A stretch of DNA of 61,320 nt from contig QQSB01000062.1 of NCBI GenBank assembly GCA_003602515.1, positions 1 to 61,320 of the forward strand, given 5' to 3'. The DNA is from Candidatus Poseidoniales archaeon (GTDB lineage Archaea > Thermoplasmatota > Poseidoniia > Poseidoniales > Thalassarchaeaceae). The translations under genes and the position numbers were made by a program. This document shows positions 9,624-18,900 of the stretch, piece by piece. Below the pieces are notes generated by a model. The model was given only the letters and a program-made list of their open reading frames with translations, ran no database searches and was not told the DNA's origin. Positions within the stretch are counted from its first letter, which is position 1. Each line of letters begins with the position of its first letter.

Positions 9624-9731
9624 TGCTTACCCTCGGGTAGGTTCATGGCCCGATTCTACGTGCTTATGAATGGGTTGCATCCTACGGATAGTTCCGTATC
9701 ACAGCGACGTCAATGTATCATCTCGAGACTG

Positions 9732-10163
9732 TCAATCTCTGTGATATGATGAGCCCCTGTTGATTTCGGTGGCCCTGTAGAGTTGCTCCATCAGCAAAGC
9801 AGCAGCCATTTCATGGGTGAAGGTGAGTTGTGAGAGGGAAATGGTTTGGCGGGCTGACCTTTTCAGTTCCTTGCTGAAACCAGCATGAGGGCCCACTGCT
9901 AGATTTGTTGTCTGGCCCTCCAGAATAGCAGTTTTGAGCCAATTTGCCATTTCCTCACTGCTCATTTTAGTTCCTCCCTGATCTAGAAGGACTAGGCGAC
10001 CAGATAGGTTTGAGAGTTCTGATTCGTATTTGTTGCTGTCTGTTGCTTCAGAAAATTGGACTGATATCCCCCTTGATCTGACTCTTTTCTGATACCCACT
10101 GACGATGGCAGCGATGTCCCTATCTTTCGGCATGCTGTCAAGGTGGACAATGACTCTTCCCAT
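9732..10163 (-). CDS. rlmH: 23S rRNA pseudouridine-1915 N3-methyltransferase, RlmH family (SPOUT)
   Basis: SPOUT-class methyltransferase that in bacteria methylates a pseudouridine in helix 69 of 23S rRNA on the assembled ribosome. The C-terminal half carries the knot motifs: LAVGPHAGFS (counterpart of the GGPEG loop), TISLSQLTFTHEMA, MEQLYRATEI and the final SSYHRD, matching the E. coli ending YHRE. The N terminus MGRVIVHLDSMPKDRDI aligns with the family start, so the ATG at 10163 is preferred over a GTG at 10187. Length about 143 residues is close to the usual 155. It stands alone on its strand, divergent from the gene at 10237. RlmH is mainly bacterial with scattered archaeal members, so transfer is plausible. 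Confidence 0.85.
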   Translation of the reverse strand: MGRVIVHLDSMPKDRDIAAIVSGYQKRVRSRGISVQFSEATDSNKYESELSNLSGRLVLLDQGGTKMSSEEMANWLKTAILEGQTTNLAVGPHAGFSKELKRSARQTISLSQLTFTHEMAAALLMEQLYRATEINRGSSYHRD

Positions 10164-10236
10164 GTGGTCTCGTATGGATAGTGGCACTTAGGGCTTCACA
10201 AAGCATCAAGTCATTGGGCACAGGCGTCCACTCAAT

Positions 10237-10554
10237 ATGGCATGGTGGCCTTTCCGGAGAAAGAGGGTTTTCCATAGCGAACCACATATCAAGAGTTCAA
10301 AAATGTGGATCCAGGACCTCAGAGAGTGCTGTGAGGCCAATTTCGATCATAGGGAGAAGGGGCAGGTGGAAGTGGAGGAAATCCGAAACAAATGGATGAA
10401 CGCGCATACTGATGGGGAGGTTGACGAGTCTCTACTCGATGGTCTTGAGAGACGGTACGAGTTGCTAATTTGTGCAGAGGATTCTGAATGGTCCAAAATA
10501 CTAGATAACGAAGATTTTTGGAAGGCTGGCTGGGGTAGCAAGGTGGAGGAGTAA
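10237..10554 (+). CDS. small protein of unknown function
   Basis: A 105-residue, charged, probably cytosolic protein without a family I recognise. It begins MAWWPFRRKR, has a Glu/Lys-rich middle (REKGQVEVEEIRNKW) that could form helices, and three Trp near the end. There is no signal peptide, membrane segment or metal motif. Its stop (TAA, 10552-10554) is one base before the ATG of the next gene, so the two are almost certainly cotranscribed and probably translationally coupled. The short MAWWPFRR opening could associate with membrane, but this is speculative. Confidence 0.6.
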   Translation: MAWWPFRRKRVFHSEPHIKSSKMWIQDLRECCEANFDHREKGQVEVEEIRNKWMNAHTDGEVDESLLDGLERRYELLICAEDSEWSKILDNEDFWKAGWGSKVEE

Positions 10555-10555
10555 G

Positions 10556-11257
10556 ATGTTGCTCTGGATAGTTCTACTATGCGGACTTGGTGGTTATTGC
10601 TACTATCTCAGCAGACTGCAACCCTTTCCAGAAAAGGGCAATAGATTTGCGATGGCCCTCTTTACTGGGGCTCTGATTCTCTGGATTTCAAGTACCAGCC
10701 CAGAAGAATCTGGGAGTGATCTACCGGCAGCGATTTCGGTTTTTCTTGGGGGTGTTTTCGTTGTCACTGGTATCAGGGATATGAGCATCATGAAGACAGA
10801 TGTAATCGTGGCCCCACTTGCCGGGATACTGTTCTGTGTAGGTGGGATTAGCCTACTTTCCTCCAGGTGGGGGGTGGCTACTCAAGTGGAGCAAATCGGT
10901 TCTTTCCTTCTAGCCAGTACGATGGTGACTGTTGAGTTGTATCTTTCCTTCAGGGGCCTGGTAATAGGCGTTCCTGGCATAGCCTGGTCGAAGTCAGGAT
11001 TGAGGCAGATCCACAGAGGCCTAATTCTGGGACCTAATGGTGCAATCGCTCACTTTGAGAGGTCTTGGGACGTAGAGGATCAATGGATAAATTCAATGAG
11101 TTACGCTGCACTTGTTCTAATCCATAGGCATCTTGGAAATCTCGAGGACGAGGAGCAGAGTCTTGCGGAGTTAGAGGAGTTAGGGGGCTGGGAGTCGGTT
11201 GATTCTTCCTGGACTCAAGCGGTAGAAGAGGGGTTATTGGCCTCGGTTCCGATCTGA
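10556..11257 (+). CDS. membrane protein of unknown function, about five transmembrane helices
   Basis: A 233-residue protein whose first two thirds are hydrophobic: likely helices at about residues 2-20, 30-46, 58-74, 82-100 and 118-140. The last 70 residues are soluble and acidic (LGNLEDEEQSLAELEELGGW). I do not recognise a family. It starts one base after the stop of the preceding small gene, suggesting a two-gene unit. The cobalamin adenosyltransferase gene follows after 34 bases on the same strand and could be transcribed with it. Nothing visible links it to B12 transport. Confidence 0.65.
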   Translation: MLLWIVLLCGLGGYCYYLSRLQPFPEKGNRFAMALFTGALILWISSTSPEESGSDLPAAISVFLGGVFVVTGIRDMSIMKTDVIVAPLAGILFCVGGISLLSSRWGVATQVEQIGSFLLASTMVTVELYLSFRGLVIGVPGIAWSKSGLRQIHRGLILGPNGAIAHFERSWDVEDQWINSMSYAALVLIHRHLGNLEDEEQSLAELEELGGWESVDSSWTQAVEEGLLASVPI

Positions 11258-11291
11258 GTACGATTGAAAAGATGTAACTCCTCGGACGTAC

Positions 11292-11909
11292 ATGGTCCGA
11301 ATTAACAGAGTTCACACCGGGTCCGGGGACGGGGGTGAAACTTTCCTTCTAGACGGAAAGAAAGTTGGGAAGGAAAGCCTTCGAGTTGGACTGTTCGGAA
11401 CGATTGATGAGTTGAATTCACAGGTGGGCGTGGTAAGGATGGAGTTCGGAAGAATGCCGGGGGTTACCAGATTCCATCGTCCCGATGAGGCCGACGAGGC
11501 GTTGATGAGGGTGCAACAGGAGCTCTTTGATCTGGGTGGTGAGTGTGCATGCACCCCAGGTAAACTTCCCGAACAAATGGCTCTAGTTGGAATGGAGCAG
11601 TGCGATCGATTGGTGCAGGAGATGGATGATTGGATCGAAGATCTGGCCCCACTGGAGTCATTCATACTGCCAATGGGGTCCGCACCGGTAGCCTTCCTTC
11701 ATGTGGCTAGAACTGTAGCTAGAAGGGCGGAAAGAGAGGCTTGTGGACTTAGGGAAGCGGAAGGAGATGGCTCTGTCAGAGATGAGGTGATATGCTATCT
11801 GAATAGAATCTCAGACTGGCTTTTTGTTATGGGACGATGGATAGCAAAGAACACGGGAGAAATTGAGGTCCTGTGGACACCACTTGGGAAGAGAGAGTCC
11901 AAATCATAG
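11292..11909 (+). CDS. cob(I)alamin adenosyltransferase, PduO type
   Basis: Transfers the 5'-deoxyadenosyl group of ATP to cob(I)alamin or a corrinoid precursor, making coenzyme B12. Family motifs are clear: an N-terminal HTGSGDGGETFLLDGKKV segment with a conserved Lys, then GLFGTIDELNSQVG, and late in the protein RTVARRAEREA and YLNRISDWLFVMGRW, the helix lining the active site. At 205 residues it is a normal stand-alone PduO/ATR protein. Its product is the cofactor of the class II ribonucleotide reductase encoded 4 kb downstream on the same strand. The last six bases overlap the end of the convergent Nudix gene. Confidence 0.93.
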   Translation: MVRINRVHTGSGDGGETFLLDGKKVGKESLRVGLFGTIDELNSQVGVVRMEFGRMPGVTRFHRPDEADEALMRVQQELFDLGGECACTPGKLPEQMALVGMEQCDRLVQEMDDWIEDLAPLESFILPMGSAPVAFLHVARTVARRAEREACGLREAEGDGSVRDEVICYLNRISDWLFVMGRWIAKNTGEIEVLWTPLGKRESKS

Positions 11910-12338
11910 GTTTCGACCTATTGAGCGGAGATGTTCCCGTGCCGAGCGGAGAAGTTCCTTCTCTTGCTCAAAGGTGATCAGATCCTCTGCATCGTCCAGC
12001 TGAAGCCAGAGGTAATTGGTGTGTTCGTGTGAGAGATGGACATCAATTTCATCTGTTTCTGCTAGGTACCAGAAAACCTGCTTAGGAGTCTCTCTACCCC
12101 TCCTAGCATATGTGTACTCGGTCTTTTCACACCATGAGTCATCTATGCTGACTTCCGAGATTCCGGTCTCCTCTGTGAGTTCGCGAAGTGCGGTTGAATG
12201 ATGATCTGAGTCCGCCTTCTCGACATGCCCCTTAGGGAAGCTCCAGTGCCCTTGTGGGTACTGCAGTAGCAAAATGCTGTCGAAGTTTAGCAGGATGAAA
12301 CCGCAAGAGGTCTCGAGTGAACCGGGTCTGCTCTGCAT
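11904..12338 (-). CDS. Nudix hydrolase, Ap4A hydrolase-like
   Basis: Predicted pyrophosphohydrolase of nucleoside diphosphate derivatives, probably dinucleoside polyphosphates: GHWSFPKGHVE followed by RELTEETGI is typical of the Ap4A branch, and the protein is short (144 residues). The Nudix box spans residues about 37-60. It keeps the metal-binding REL-x-EE-x-G core, but the first half is odd: there is one extra residue between Gly37 and the Arg-Glu pair compared with the G-x5-E-x7-RE spacing, and the first Glu is Asp or Ser. The gene faces the DHH phosphoesterase gene across an 86-base divergent gap. Confidence 0.85.
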   Translation of the reverse strand: MQSRPGSLETSCGFILLNFDSILLLQYPQGHWSFPKGHVEKADSDHHSTALRELTEETGISEVSIDDSWCEKTEYTYARRGRETPKQVFWYLAETDEIDVHLSHEHTNYLWLQLDDAEDLITFEQEKELLRSAREHLRSIGRNL

Positions 12339-12424
12339 TATCGAGCATGTTGTGGTTGAGGATGAAAACCTTCCGTGGATATGTTTCTTAATTCCGAAAC
12401 CACCATTGGTGTAGCCATTTGCCC

Positions 12425-13408
12425 ATGGACGTGGCGGAGGGCGTCTTCGATCTGGAAATTAGGCGAATTGTCACTGATAGCGACCTTGATGGTGTTGTTA
12501 CCGGTGCCATTCTTCGTCGATGGTGGACGGATGCAGAGGTCATCTTCGGTCACCCAGGGGAGTTGAGAGCAGGAGTTTTCGACGATATGATTGATCGCTG
12601 GACCGCTATTTGCGATCTTCCGATGCATCGTAATTGTGGCCTGAGTATCGACCACCATCAATCGAATAAACCAGAGGAGGATGTTGGAGGTCCAATGGTA
12701 ATCTGGAGAGAGAGCCCGTCTGCAGCTAGGATTGCGCACGACGTCTTCTCAAAACGAGTTGCCCTCGATGATTTACAGAGTCTGCTAGAATGGGTGGACA
12801 AGCTCGATAGTGGTGCGATTTCGCACGAGGAATATCTATCCGACAACCCGGTCCTATGGCTCAGCAGAGTCATCGACGCTGGAGATGGGGTTGCGATGAA
12901 GGTGCTCGAATTTCTTCAAGTTGGGGTCACTGTCGACCAGATTCTGTCTGATCCGGAAATTTCGGATATCATTATCCATAAAAAAAGAGAGATGGATGAG
13001 CTCATTGCGGCCATTCGAGATGGCATGCTAATTGAGGATAGGATGGCAATCGTAAGACTGGATGGAACTGGGATCCGGTCAAATGGGTACCAAGTTACTG
13101 CTATGGCAGGCGACAAGTGTGATGCTTGCATGGTGATTCACGGGGAATTGGGTGCAACGTTTGGCGAAGGGAGTAATTATCCCGTCTCGGCATCATTCTA
13201 CACCAATTCGTTCCTTCACCGAAGTGGTGGAATATACGACTTGACAGCGTTAGCAACTCGTTTCGATCCAGACGGAGGAGGGCATGCAAATGCGTGCGGA
13301 TGCCGCATAAAGCCAATCGAGGACCAAGAGATTGAAGATAGAGAGGTTTCGAAAGAAGATGTATCAAGAAACATTGCAGCCTGGCTTCAGATGTGGTCTG
13401 AGCGTTAG
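12425..13408 (+). CDS. DHH-family phosphoesterase (RecJ-like)
   Basis: Manganese-dependent phosphoesterase of the DHH superfamily, which includes RecJ nucleases, oligoribonucleases and exopolyphosphatases. Motif I TDSDLDG is at residues 17-23, the name-giving DHH lies in SIDHHQS near residue 76, and the C-terminal DHHA1 substrate-binding loop reads GGGHANACGCR near residue 284. No OB fold or long RecJ extension is seen, so a small oligonucleotide or nucleotide phosphodiesterase is more likely than a processive nuclease. The frame can be extended to a TTG at 12419, but the ATG at 12425 is preferred. The exact substrate cannot be read from sequence. Confidence 0.85.
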   Translation: MDVAEGVFDLEIRRIVTDSDLDGVVTGAILRRWWTDAEVIFGHPGELRAGVFDDMIDRWTAICDLPMHRNCGLSIDHHQSNKPEEDVGGPMVIWRESPSAARIAHDVFSKRVALDDLQSLLEWVDKLDSGAISHEEYLSDNPVLWLSRVIDAGDGVAMKVLEFLQVGVTVDQILSDPEISDIIIHKKREMDELIAAIRDGMLIEDRMAIVRLDGTGIRSNGYQVTAMAGDKCDACMVIHGELGATFGEGSNYPVSASFYTNSFLHRSGGIYDLTALATRFDPDGGGHANACGCRIKPIEDQEIEDREVSKEDVSRNIAAWLQMWSER

Positions 13409-13424
13409 TAGGTATGCGAGTTTG

Positions 13425-14075
13425 TCATGCCTTTTTCCATACTGCTCGGTATCGTTTTCCTTCCGTCTCAGGGATGAACGCAGAGTGTTTCTCGATCTCT
13501 TCCAGACCCTCACCTATCTGATTGAGGAAATCCCAAGTCAGTGGCCAAGGAGGTCCGCTAACCTCTATGTCAGATTCTTCCACTAGCCTCCCTATGCAGA
13601 CCAGAGACCCTCCACTTGCTAGCAAGGGTGCTAGATTTGGGGATGCTCTTTTCCTGATCTCCTCAGGGATTGCCTGCAGAATGTGCACTTCCACCACTAA
13701 GTCGAACATGCCGAGCCAGTCTTGTTTGGGATTCAGCAAGTCGCCGACAGCCCAATCAATATCAGTATCTTGATGCAAATGTCGAGACCACTCTACAGCT
13801 TCCTCGGAGATATCGAAAGCGGTTACTGACCATCCATTTTTCCATAGAAAGGAGGCATCCTCGCCCAATCCCGAACCGACGACTAGAGCTCTGCCTGATG
13901 CTTCATTCTCGTTTGACCACTCTACCAAGAATGGGTGCGGTTCCTTCCAATCCCAAGGAATCTGCTCCCTATCTCTTTTTGAGTGCCGATAAAGGTCCTC
14001 GAACCAGGATAGGGGTTGCTCTAAGGACTCAGCTTTTCTTACCATTTCAAGCATTCTTTCTCGGACTTCGTCCAT
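13425..14075 (-). CDS. class I SAM-dependent methyltransferase, thiopurine-methyltransferase-like
   Basis: A 216-residue Rossmann-fold methyltransferase. Motif I, which holds S-adenosylmethionine, is ALVVGSGLGEDASFL around residue 63; VTAFDISEEAVEWSR follows as motif II with its acidic residue, then DWAVGDLLNP and a FDLVVEVHILQAIP motif IV region. The overall pattern and the N-terminal W-x-W (PWDWKEPHPFL) resemble TPMT-like small-molecule methyltransferases. The acceptor is unknown. It is convergent with the DHH gene (16-base gap) and lies ten bases downstream of icd on the same strand, so it may be cotranscribed with icd. Confidence 0.8.
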   Translation of the reverse strand: MDEVRERMLEMVRKAESLEQPLSWFEDLYRHSKRDREQIPWDWKEPHPFLVEWSNENEASGRALVVGSGLGEDASFLWKNGWSVTAFDISEEAVEWSRHLHQDTDIDWAVGDLLNPKQDWLGMFDLVVEVHILQAIPEEIRKRASPNLAPLLASGGSLVCIGRLVEESDIEVSGPPWPLTWDFLNQIGEGLEEIEKHSAFIPETEGKRYRAVWKKA

Positions 14076-14085
14076 TTTACCAAGC

Positions 14086-15315
14086 CTACATGTGGGAGAC
14101 TACTGCGTTTCCGAAATCTGAGCATGAAAGGAGAGTCGCGTCATCCATCAGTCTCTCGAAGTCATAAGTTACCGTCTTTGAGGAAATCGCCCCCTCCATT
14201 CCCTGGACAATAAGATCTGCCGCTTCGGCCCACCCCATGTGCCTAAGCATCATCTCTGCTGATAGGATTAGGCTTCCTGGATTGACCTTGTCCTGGCCTG
14301 TGTACTTGGGTGCAGTTCCATGGGTTGCCTCGAAGATTGCGATTCCTGTATCGTAGTTGATATTGGCACCTGGGGCGATTCCAATTCCTCCGACTTGAGC
14401 CGCTAGTGCATCTGAGATATAGTCGCCATTGAGGTTCATGGTAGCAAGTACGCCATATTCCCTTGGCCGAGTTAGAACCTGCTGAAGCATTGCGTCTGCT
14501 ATCACATCCTTCACAGTAATCGTGGTTCCAGTATTGGGGTTGTCGAATGTGCACCATGGCCCGCCATCGATCTCTGTGGCTCCGAACTCATCCTTTGCTA
14601 GCAGGTATCCCCAGTCTCGGAAACCTCCTTCTGTAAATTTCATTATGTTGCCTTTGTGGACCAGGGTAACCGAGTCCTGGTCGTTATCTACAGCGTATTT
14701 TATCGCCGCCCTAACAATTCTATCTGTCCCCTCTTTGCTGATGGGCTTGATTCCTAGTCCTGCAGTGTCCGGGAATCTGATTTTGTCTACTCCCATTTCC
14801 TTCTGAAGGAAATCTATCACCTTTCGAACTTCTTCGCTACCTGCCTCCCACTCTATTCCGGCATAGACGTCTTCGCTGTTCTCTCTGAAAATTATCATAT
14901 CCACGGCACCCGGATCCCTGACTGGGCTGGGAGTCCCCTGGAACCATCGAACAGGCCTAACACATGCAAATAGATCCAATTGCTGTCTTAGAGCAACGTT
15001 GAGACTTCTAATTCCACCGCCCACCGGAGTAGTGAGTGGCCCTTTGATTGAGATGAGCCCGTCCCTCATTGCTTGCTTGGTTTCTTCCGGCAACCACTCT
15101 CCTGTCGCATCAAATGCCTTCTGTCCAGCTAGCACTTCCGACCAACTAATTCTCCTCTCGCTCGCATAGGACTTTTGGACTGCACTGTCGACCACATTTA
15201 TCATCACCGGAGTTATATCAATACCAATACCATCTCCTTCTATGTAGTGAATTTCGGGGTTGTTTGGGACTGTCAATTGCCCGTTCGAAATTGAAATTCG
15301 TTCGCTATCAGACAT
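14086..15315 (-). CDS. icd: NADP-dependent isocitrate dehydrogenase, bacterial type
   Basis: Oxidatively decarboxylates isocitrate to 2-oxoglutarate in the TCA cycle. The sequence closely follows E. coli Icd: [35 protein letters not shown] (with the Ser that AceK phosphorylates in E. coli), [46 protein letters not shown] and [17 protein letters not shown]. Lys-Tyr after HGTAP and Tyr/Arg in VTYDFERLM are the residues that select NADP in the E. coli enzyme. Length is about 410. The ATG at 15315 is preferred; a GTG at 15327 is in frame. The close bacterial resemblance suggests transfer. The gene is divergent from osmC across about 30 bases. Confidence 0.96.
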   Translation of the reverse strand: MSDSERISISNGQLTVPNNPEIHYIEGDGIGIDITPVMINVVDSAVQKSYASERRISWSEVLAGQKAFDATGEWLPEETKQAMRDGLISIKGPLTTPVGGGIRSLNVALRQQLDLFACVRPVRWFQGTPSPVRDPGAVDMIIFRENSEDVYAGIEWEAGSEEVRKVIDFLQKEMGVDKIRFPDTAGLGIKPISKEGTDRIVRAAIKYAVDNDQDSVTLVHKGNIMKFTEGGFRDWGYLLAKDEFGATEIDGGPWCTFDNPNTGTTITVKDVIADAMLQQVLTRPREYGVLATMNLNGDYISDALAAQVGGIGIAPGANINYDTGIAIFEATHGTAPKYTGQDKVNPGSLILSAEMMLRHMGWAEAADLIVQGMEGAISSKTVTYDFERLMDDATLLSCSDFGNAVVSHM

Positions 15316-15346
15316 GTCTCTCGCCACTCCGACCCGAGAGGCATAG

Positions 15347-15781
15347 ATGAAGCCAACCCTTCAAGGGGATGGGTTGTGTCGAGAGGGTATGAACGGCGAA
15401 GTGGTTTGGACTGAAGAGGAAGGATATGTCGGAACCACAGGCAGAGGGAAGAGGTTCGGAATTTATGGAACTGATACTCCTAGTCCCATGGAAATGGTTC
15501 TGCATGGCCATGCTGCCTGTTCTCTGATTGACGTAATCGACGGGTTGAAGCATAGAAAGGAAAATGTTGATTTCATCAAGGTGGAGATTGAAGCTGATAG
15601 GGCAGACGAGACCCCCAAGGTTTTCACATCGGTAAGAATGCAATACATAGTCAAGGGTGATGTTCCGGAAACCCTCGTAAAGCGGCTTATCGAAAGCAGC
15701 CATGAAAGACACTGTAGTGTCGGCATCATGATTACTCGTTCGGGTGCCAGCCTAGAGTGGGATCTGGAAATGCAATCATAG
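15347..15781 (+). CDS. OsmC/YhfA-family protein
   Basis: Small alpha/beta protein of the OsmC fold. The two conserved cysteines are present: one in [12 protein letters not shown], on the central helix, and one in [12 protein letters not shown]. In Ohr/OsmC members this pair reduces organic hydroperoxides; in the YhfA branch the function is unclear. The short [12 protein letters not shown] stretch before the first Cys fits the YhfA/OsmC branch rather than Ohr. Length 144. The start at 15347 follows a GAGAGG site by about six bases; a later ATG at 15389 is possible. T-rich sequence just past the stop may end transcription. Confidence 0.85.
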   Translation: MKPTLQGDGLCREGMNGEVVWTEEEGYVGTTGRGKRFGIYGTDTPSPMEMVLHGHAACSLIDVIDGLKHRKENVDFIKVEIEADRADETPKVFTSVRMQYIVKGDVPETLVKRLIESSHERHCSVGIMITRSGASLEWDLEMQS

Positions 15782-15794
15782 AAGAACAGGCAAG

Positions 15795-15833
15795 ATTTTT
15801 CACGGTTTCAAAAAATGGAACTGTCATTTTTTT
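15795..15833 (+). terminator. probable T-tract terminator after osmC
   Basis: Fourteen bases past the osmC stop an ATTTTT run, an AAAAAAT run and a seven-T run (15827-15833) occur in 40 bases, in an otherwise GC-balanced region. Archaeal RNA polymerase terminates at T-rich non-template tracts, so this is the likely end of the osmC transcript. The A and T runs could also pair as a weak hairpin. Confidence 0.45.
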
Positions 15834-15873
15834 CATCAAAATAGCCATCTCTATGGTGACTTCGATACTAAGC

Positions 15874-15881
15874 ATTAAACA
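15874..15881 (+). promoter_or_regulatory. candidate TATA element for nrdJ
   Basis: An ATTAAAC stretch (in AGCATTAAACACC) is the best TATA-like element upstream of the ribonucleotide reductase gene. Initiation about 25 bases downstream would fall near 15900, giving a leader of about 57 bases that starts just before the hairpin at 15904-15945. The match is weak and is based on position only. Confidence 0.35.
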
Positions 15882-15903
15882 CCCCCCATTCGGAAGCGCA
15901 ACT

Positions 15904-15945
15904 CCCTTGTACATACGGGACCATTCCCGACTGGTACAATATGGG
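15904..15945 (+). promoter_or_regulatory. stem-loop or dyad in the nrdJ leader
   Basis: Nested complementary arms occur just before the nrdJ ribosome site: CCC with GGG (15904-15906, 15943-15945), TTGTAC with GTACAA (15907-15912, 15934-15939), and CGGGA with TCCCG (15916-15920, 15925-15929) around the loop CCAT. The outer end runs into the GGGAGGT ribosome site at 15943-15949, so folding would partly hide that site; as DNA it could equally be an operator. No known riboswitch consensus was recognised. Confidence 0.5.
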
Positions 15946-15957
15946 AGGTAATGAAGA

Positions 15958-18900
15958 ATGCAGACGAAAATTAAGTCCTCAGGAGATGGCTCTGACGTAG
16001 AGAAGGGGTTAGTCGTTGAGCGTAGATTCACGTCTGCAGACCAAGATCCATTCGAGTCATTCGACTGGATTGACATGGACGTCGAGATCAGGAATCCTGA
16101 CGGTTCCATGGCTGACTCGATAGAGGGGGTGAAGTTGCCCTCGGGGTTCTCAGGAATCCCTGGGAAGGTTTGCGCTCAGAAGTATCTGCGCAAGGCAGGT
16201 GTTCCGAAGCACCTTCGAAACGTTCCTGAAGATGGAATTCCCATCTGGCTACAGCGAAGTGAGCCAGATCACGAGCGGTTGCAGTCAATCGATGCTGCTG
16301 AAAGAATGGGTGGTGAGACTGATGGAAGGCAACTCTTCCGTCGACTCGCAGGGACCTGGACCTACTGGGGCTGGAAGTACGGCTACTTCGCAAGCGAGGC
16401 AGATGCCCGTGCGTACTTCGATGAGATGTGCTATCTGATTGCTAGTCAGAGATCAGCACCAAACAGCCCCCAGTGGTTCAACACAGGCCTACACTGGGCC
16501 TATGGAATTGAAGGTCCGCCACAGGGTCACAGTTTTGTCGATCCGGAGACGGGTGAAGTCGGGCTATCCACTAGCGCATACGAGCATCCCCAACCCCATG
16601 CTTGCTTCATTCAGTCCGTCTCAGATTCTCTCGTCGGCGGTACTGATTCAATAATGGGACTTTGGAATCGTGAGGCACTTCTTTTCAAGTATGGTTCTGG
16701 GACCGGTTCTAACTTCTCCAACATCAGGGGGGCAGGTGAACCACTCTCCGGCGGCGGTACCTCGAGTGGTTTGCTGTCATTCCTAAAGATAGGGGACAGG
16801 GCTGCAGGCGCGATAAAATCGGGTGGAACTACAAGAAGAGCTGCGAAGATGGTTACCTTGGACCTAGATCATCCCGACATCGAAGAGTACATCGATTGGA
16901 AGCCAACGGAGGAGGAGAAGGTTTCCGCCCTGGTAATCGGTAGTGCAATTCTGCAAAAGCATGCAGATTCGATAATGGAGTCAATTTGGTCATTTGGGGA
17001 TGACGAAGGCAGATTCAGCCAAAAAACAAACCCTGGACTGAAGAAGGCGATGGTCCGTGCCATAAACGATAGTGTTCCACAGGCTCATATTCAGAGAATA
17101 CTAGACCTAGCCGAGCAGGGCTGGAAGGGTTTGGAGTTTGATTCCCTAGACACGGACTGGCAGGGAGAGGCCTATGCCACTGTTTCAGGGCAGAACAGCA
17201 ACAACTCAGTTAGGGTCCCCAACTCATTCATGGATGCGGTAAAGTCTGGTGGAGAATGGAGCCTCTACTTCAGAACAGAGAGAGAGGCTGCAGCAGATGA
17301 GGATAGGGACCCAATGCCCTACAAGACTCTGGATGCGGGAGCATTGTGGGATAAGGTCGCATACACAGCCTGGGCGTGTGCCGATCCTGGCGTCCAATTC
17401 GACACTACGATCAACGAATGGCACACGTGTCCAGAGGCTGGGAAAATCAACGGATCAAATCCCTGTTCGGAATACATGTTCTTGGATGACACTGCGTGCA
17501 ATCTGGCCAGCATCAACCTTCTTCACTACTACGATCTAGACACTCACAAGTTTCAGATCGAGGACTTCAAGCACAGCGTCAGACTCTGGACCACTACGCT
17601 GGAGATTAGCGTCCTCATGGCACAGTTCCCATCTGAGTCGATTGCAAAGGGGTCATATGACTACAGGACGCTTGGTCTTGGATACTGCAATATCGGATCG
17701 CTACTGATGCACATGGGGATCCCCTATGATGATGAGCGGGCTTACGCCATTTGTGGAGCGTTGACCTCGATAATGTGTGGCGAGAGCTACGCCACTAGCG
17801 CGGAGATGGCATCCGTACTCGGGCCATTCCCCGACTACGAGAGGAATGCGGAGCACATGCTCAAGGTAATGCGCAACCACAGGAGGGCCGCATACGATGC
17901 ACCCGAGTCTGAGTACGAGGGCCTGACGGTCCCACCAATGGGGATCAATTCGAAGAAGTGTCCCAAGGATCTCTTAGACGCAGCCAGGAGCTGCTGGGAC
18001 CGGGCCCTGATGGATGGCGAGGAGTATGGGTTCAGGAACGCCCAGACCACTGTGATAGCTCCGACTGGGACAATAGGACTGGTGATGGGTGCAGACACCA
18101 CAGGTGTAGAGCCCCAGTTCTCGCTCGTACAGTACAAGACGCTCGCCGGTGGAGGATCTCTGAGAATCATCAACCACGGAGTCCCCAATGCCCTTAGCAG
18201 GCTAGGTTATTCTGAGAGCGATGCTCTCGCTATTGAGGAGTATATCATGGGAACCAAGAGGCTTGGTGACTGTCCTAGTATGCCTATTCAGAGATTGAAG
18301 GAAGCCGGATTCGATGACGCTCTTCTCACATCGATCGAAGGGAAGCTAGGGGACGTCTTCGACTTGAGGTCTGCCTTCGCCCCATCCATCCTTGGCGAGG
18401 AGTTCTGCGTAGGAAAGCTCGGAATGACGAAGGCCCAATTTGGAGACTCGTTCTTCGATACCCTAGGATTCATCGGACTCAGCGGACAGGAGATTGACTC
18501 TGCGAATGACCACATCTTCGGATACAACACGATAGAGGGGGCACCGGGTCTGAAGGACGAGCACCTCGCTGTTTTCGACTGTGCGACCCCCTGCGGTAAG
18601 TACGGTAAGAGATCGATCGCCTGGGATGCGCATGTCAAGATGATGGCAGCGGCCCAGCCCTTCATCTCCGGAGCGATCTCGAAGACCATCAACATGCCTT
18701 CTGATGCTTCGATAGAGGACGTTAGGGAAGCCTACAACCTCAGTCACGCCACTATGAACAAGGCCTGTGCTGTTTACAGAGACGGTAGCAAGCTGTCACA
18801 GCCGCTGATGAGCCAACTAGTTGACTCAATGGATCTTGAGGAAGGGGAAGGGGAAGAGTCAGTCGTTGAGAAGATGGTGCAGGAGGCCGCCAGTGCCCTA

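Noticed and set aside
15782-15957. Cobalamin riboswitch before the B12-dependent reductase gene
   Set aside because: The gap is too short for the known aptamer and no B12-box-like sequence was seen; only a simple hairpin is present.
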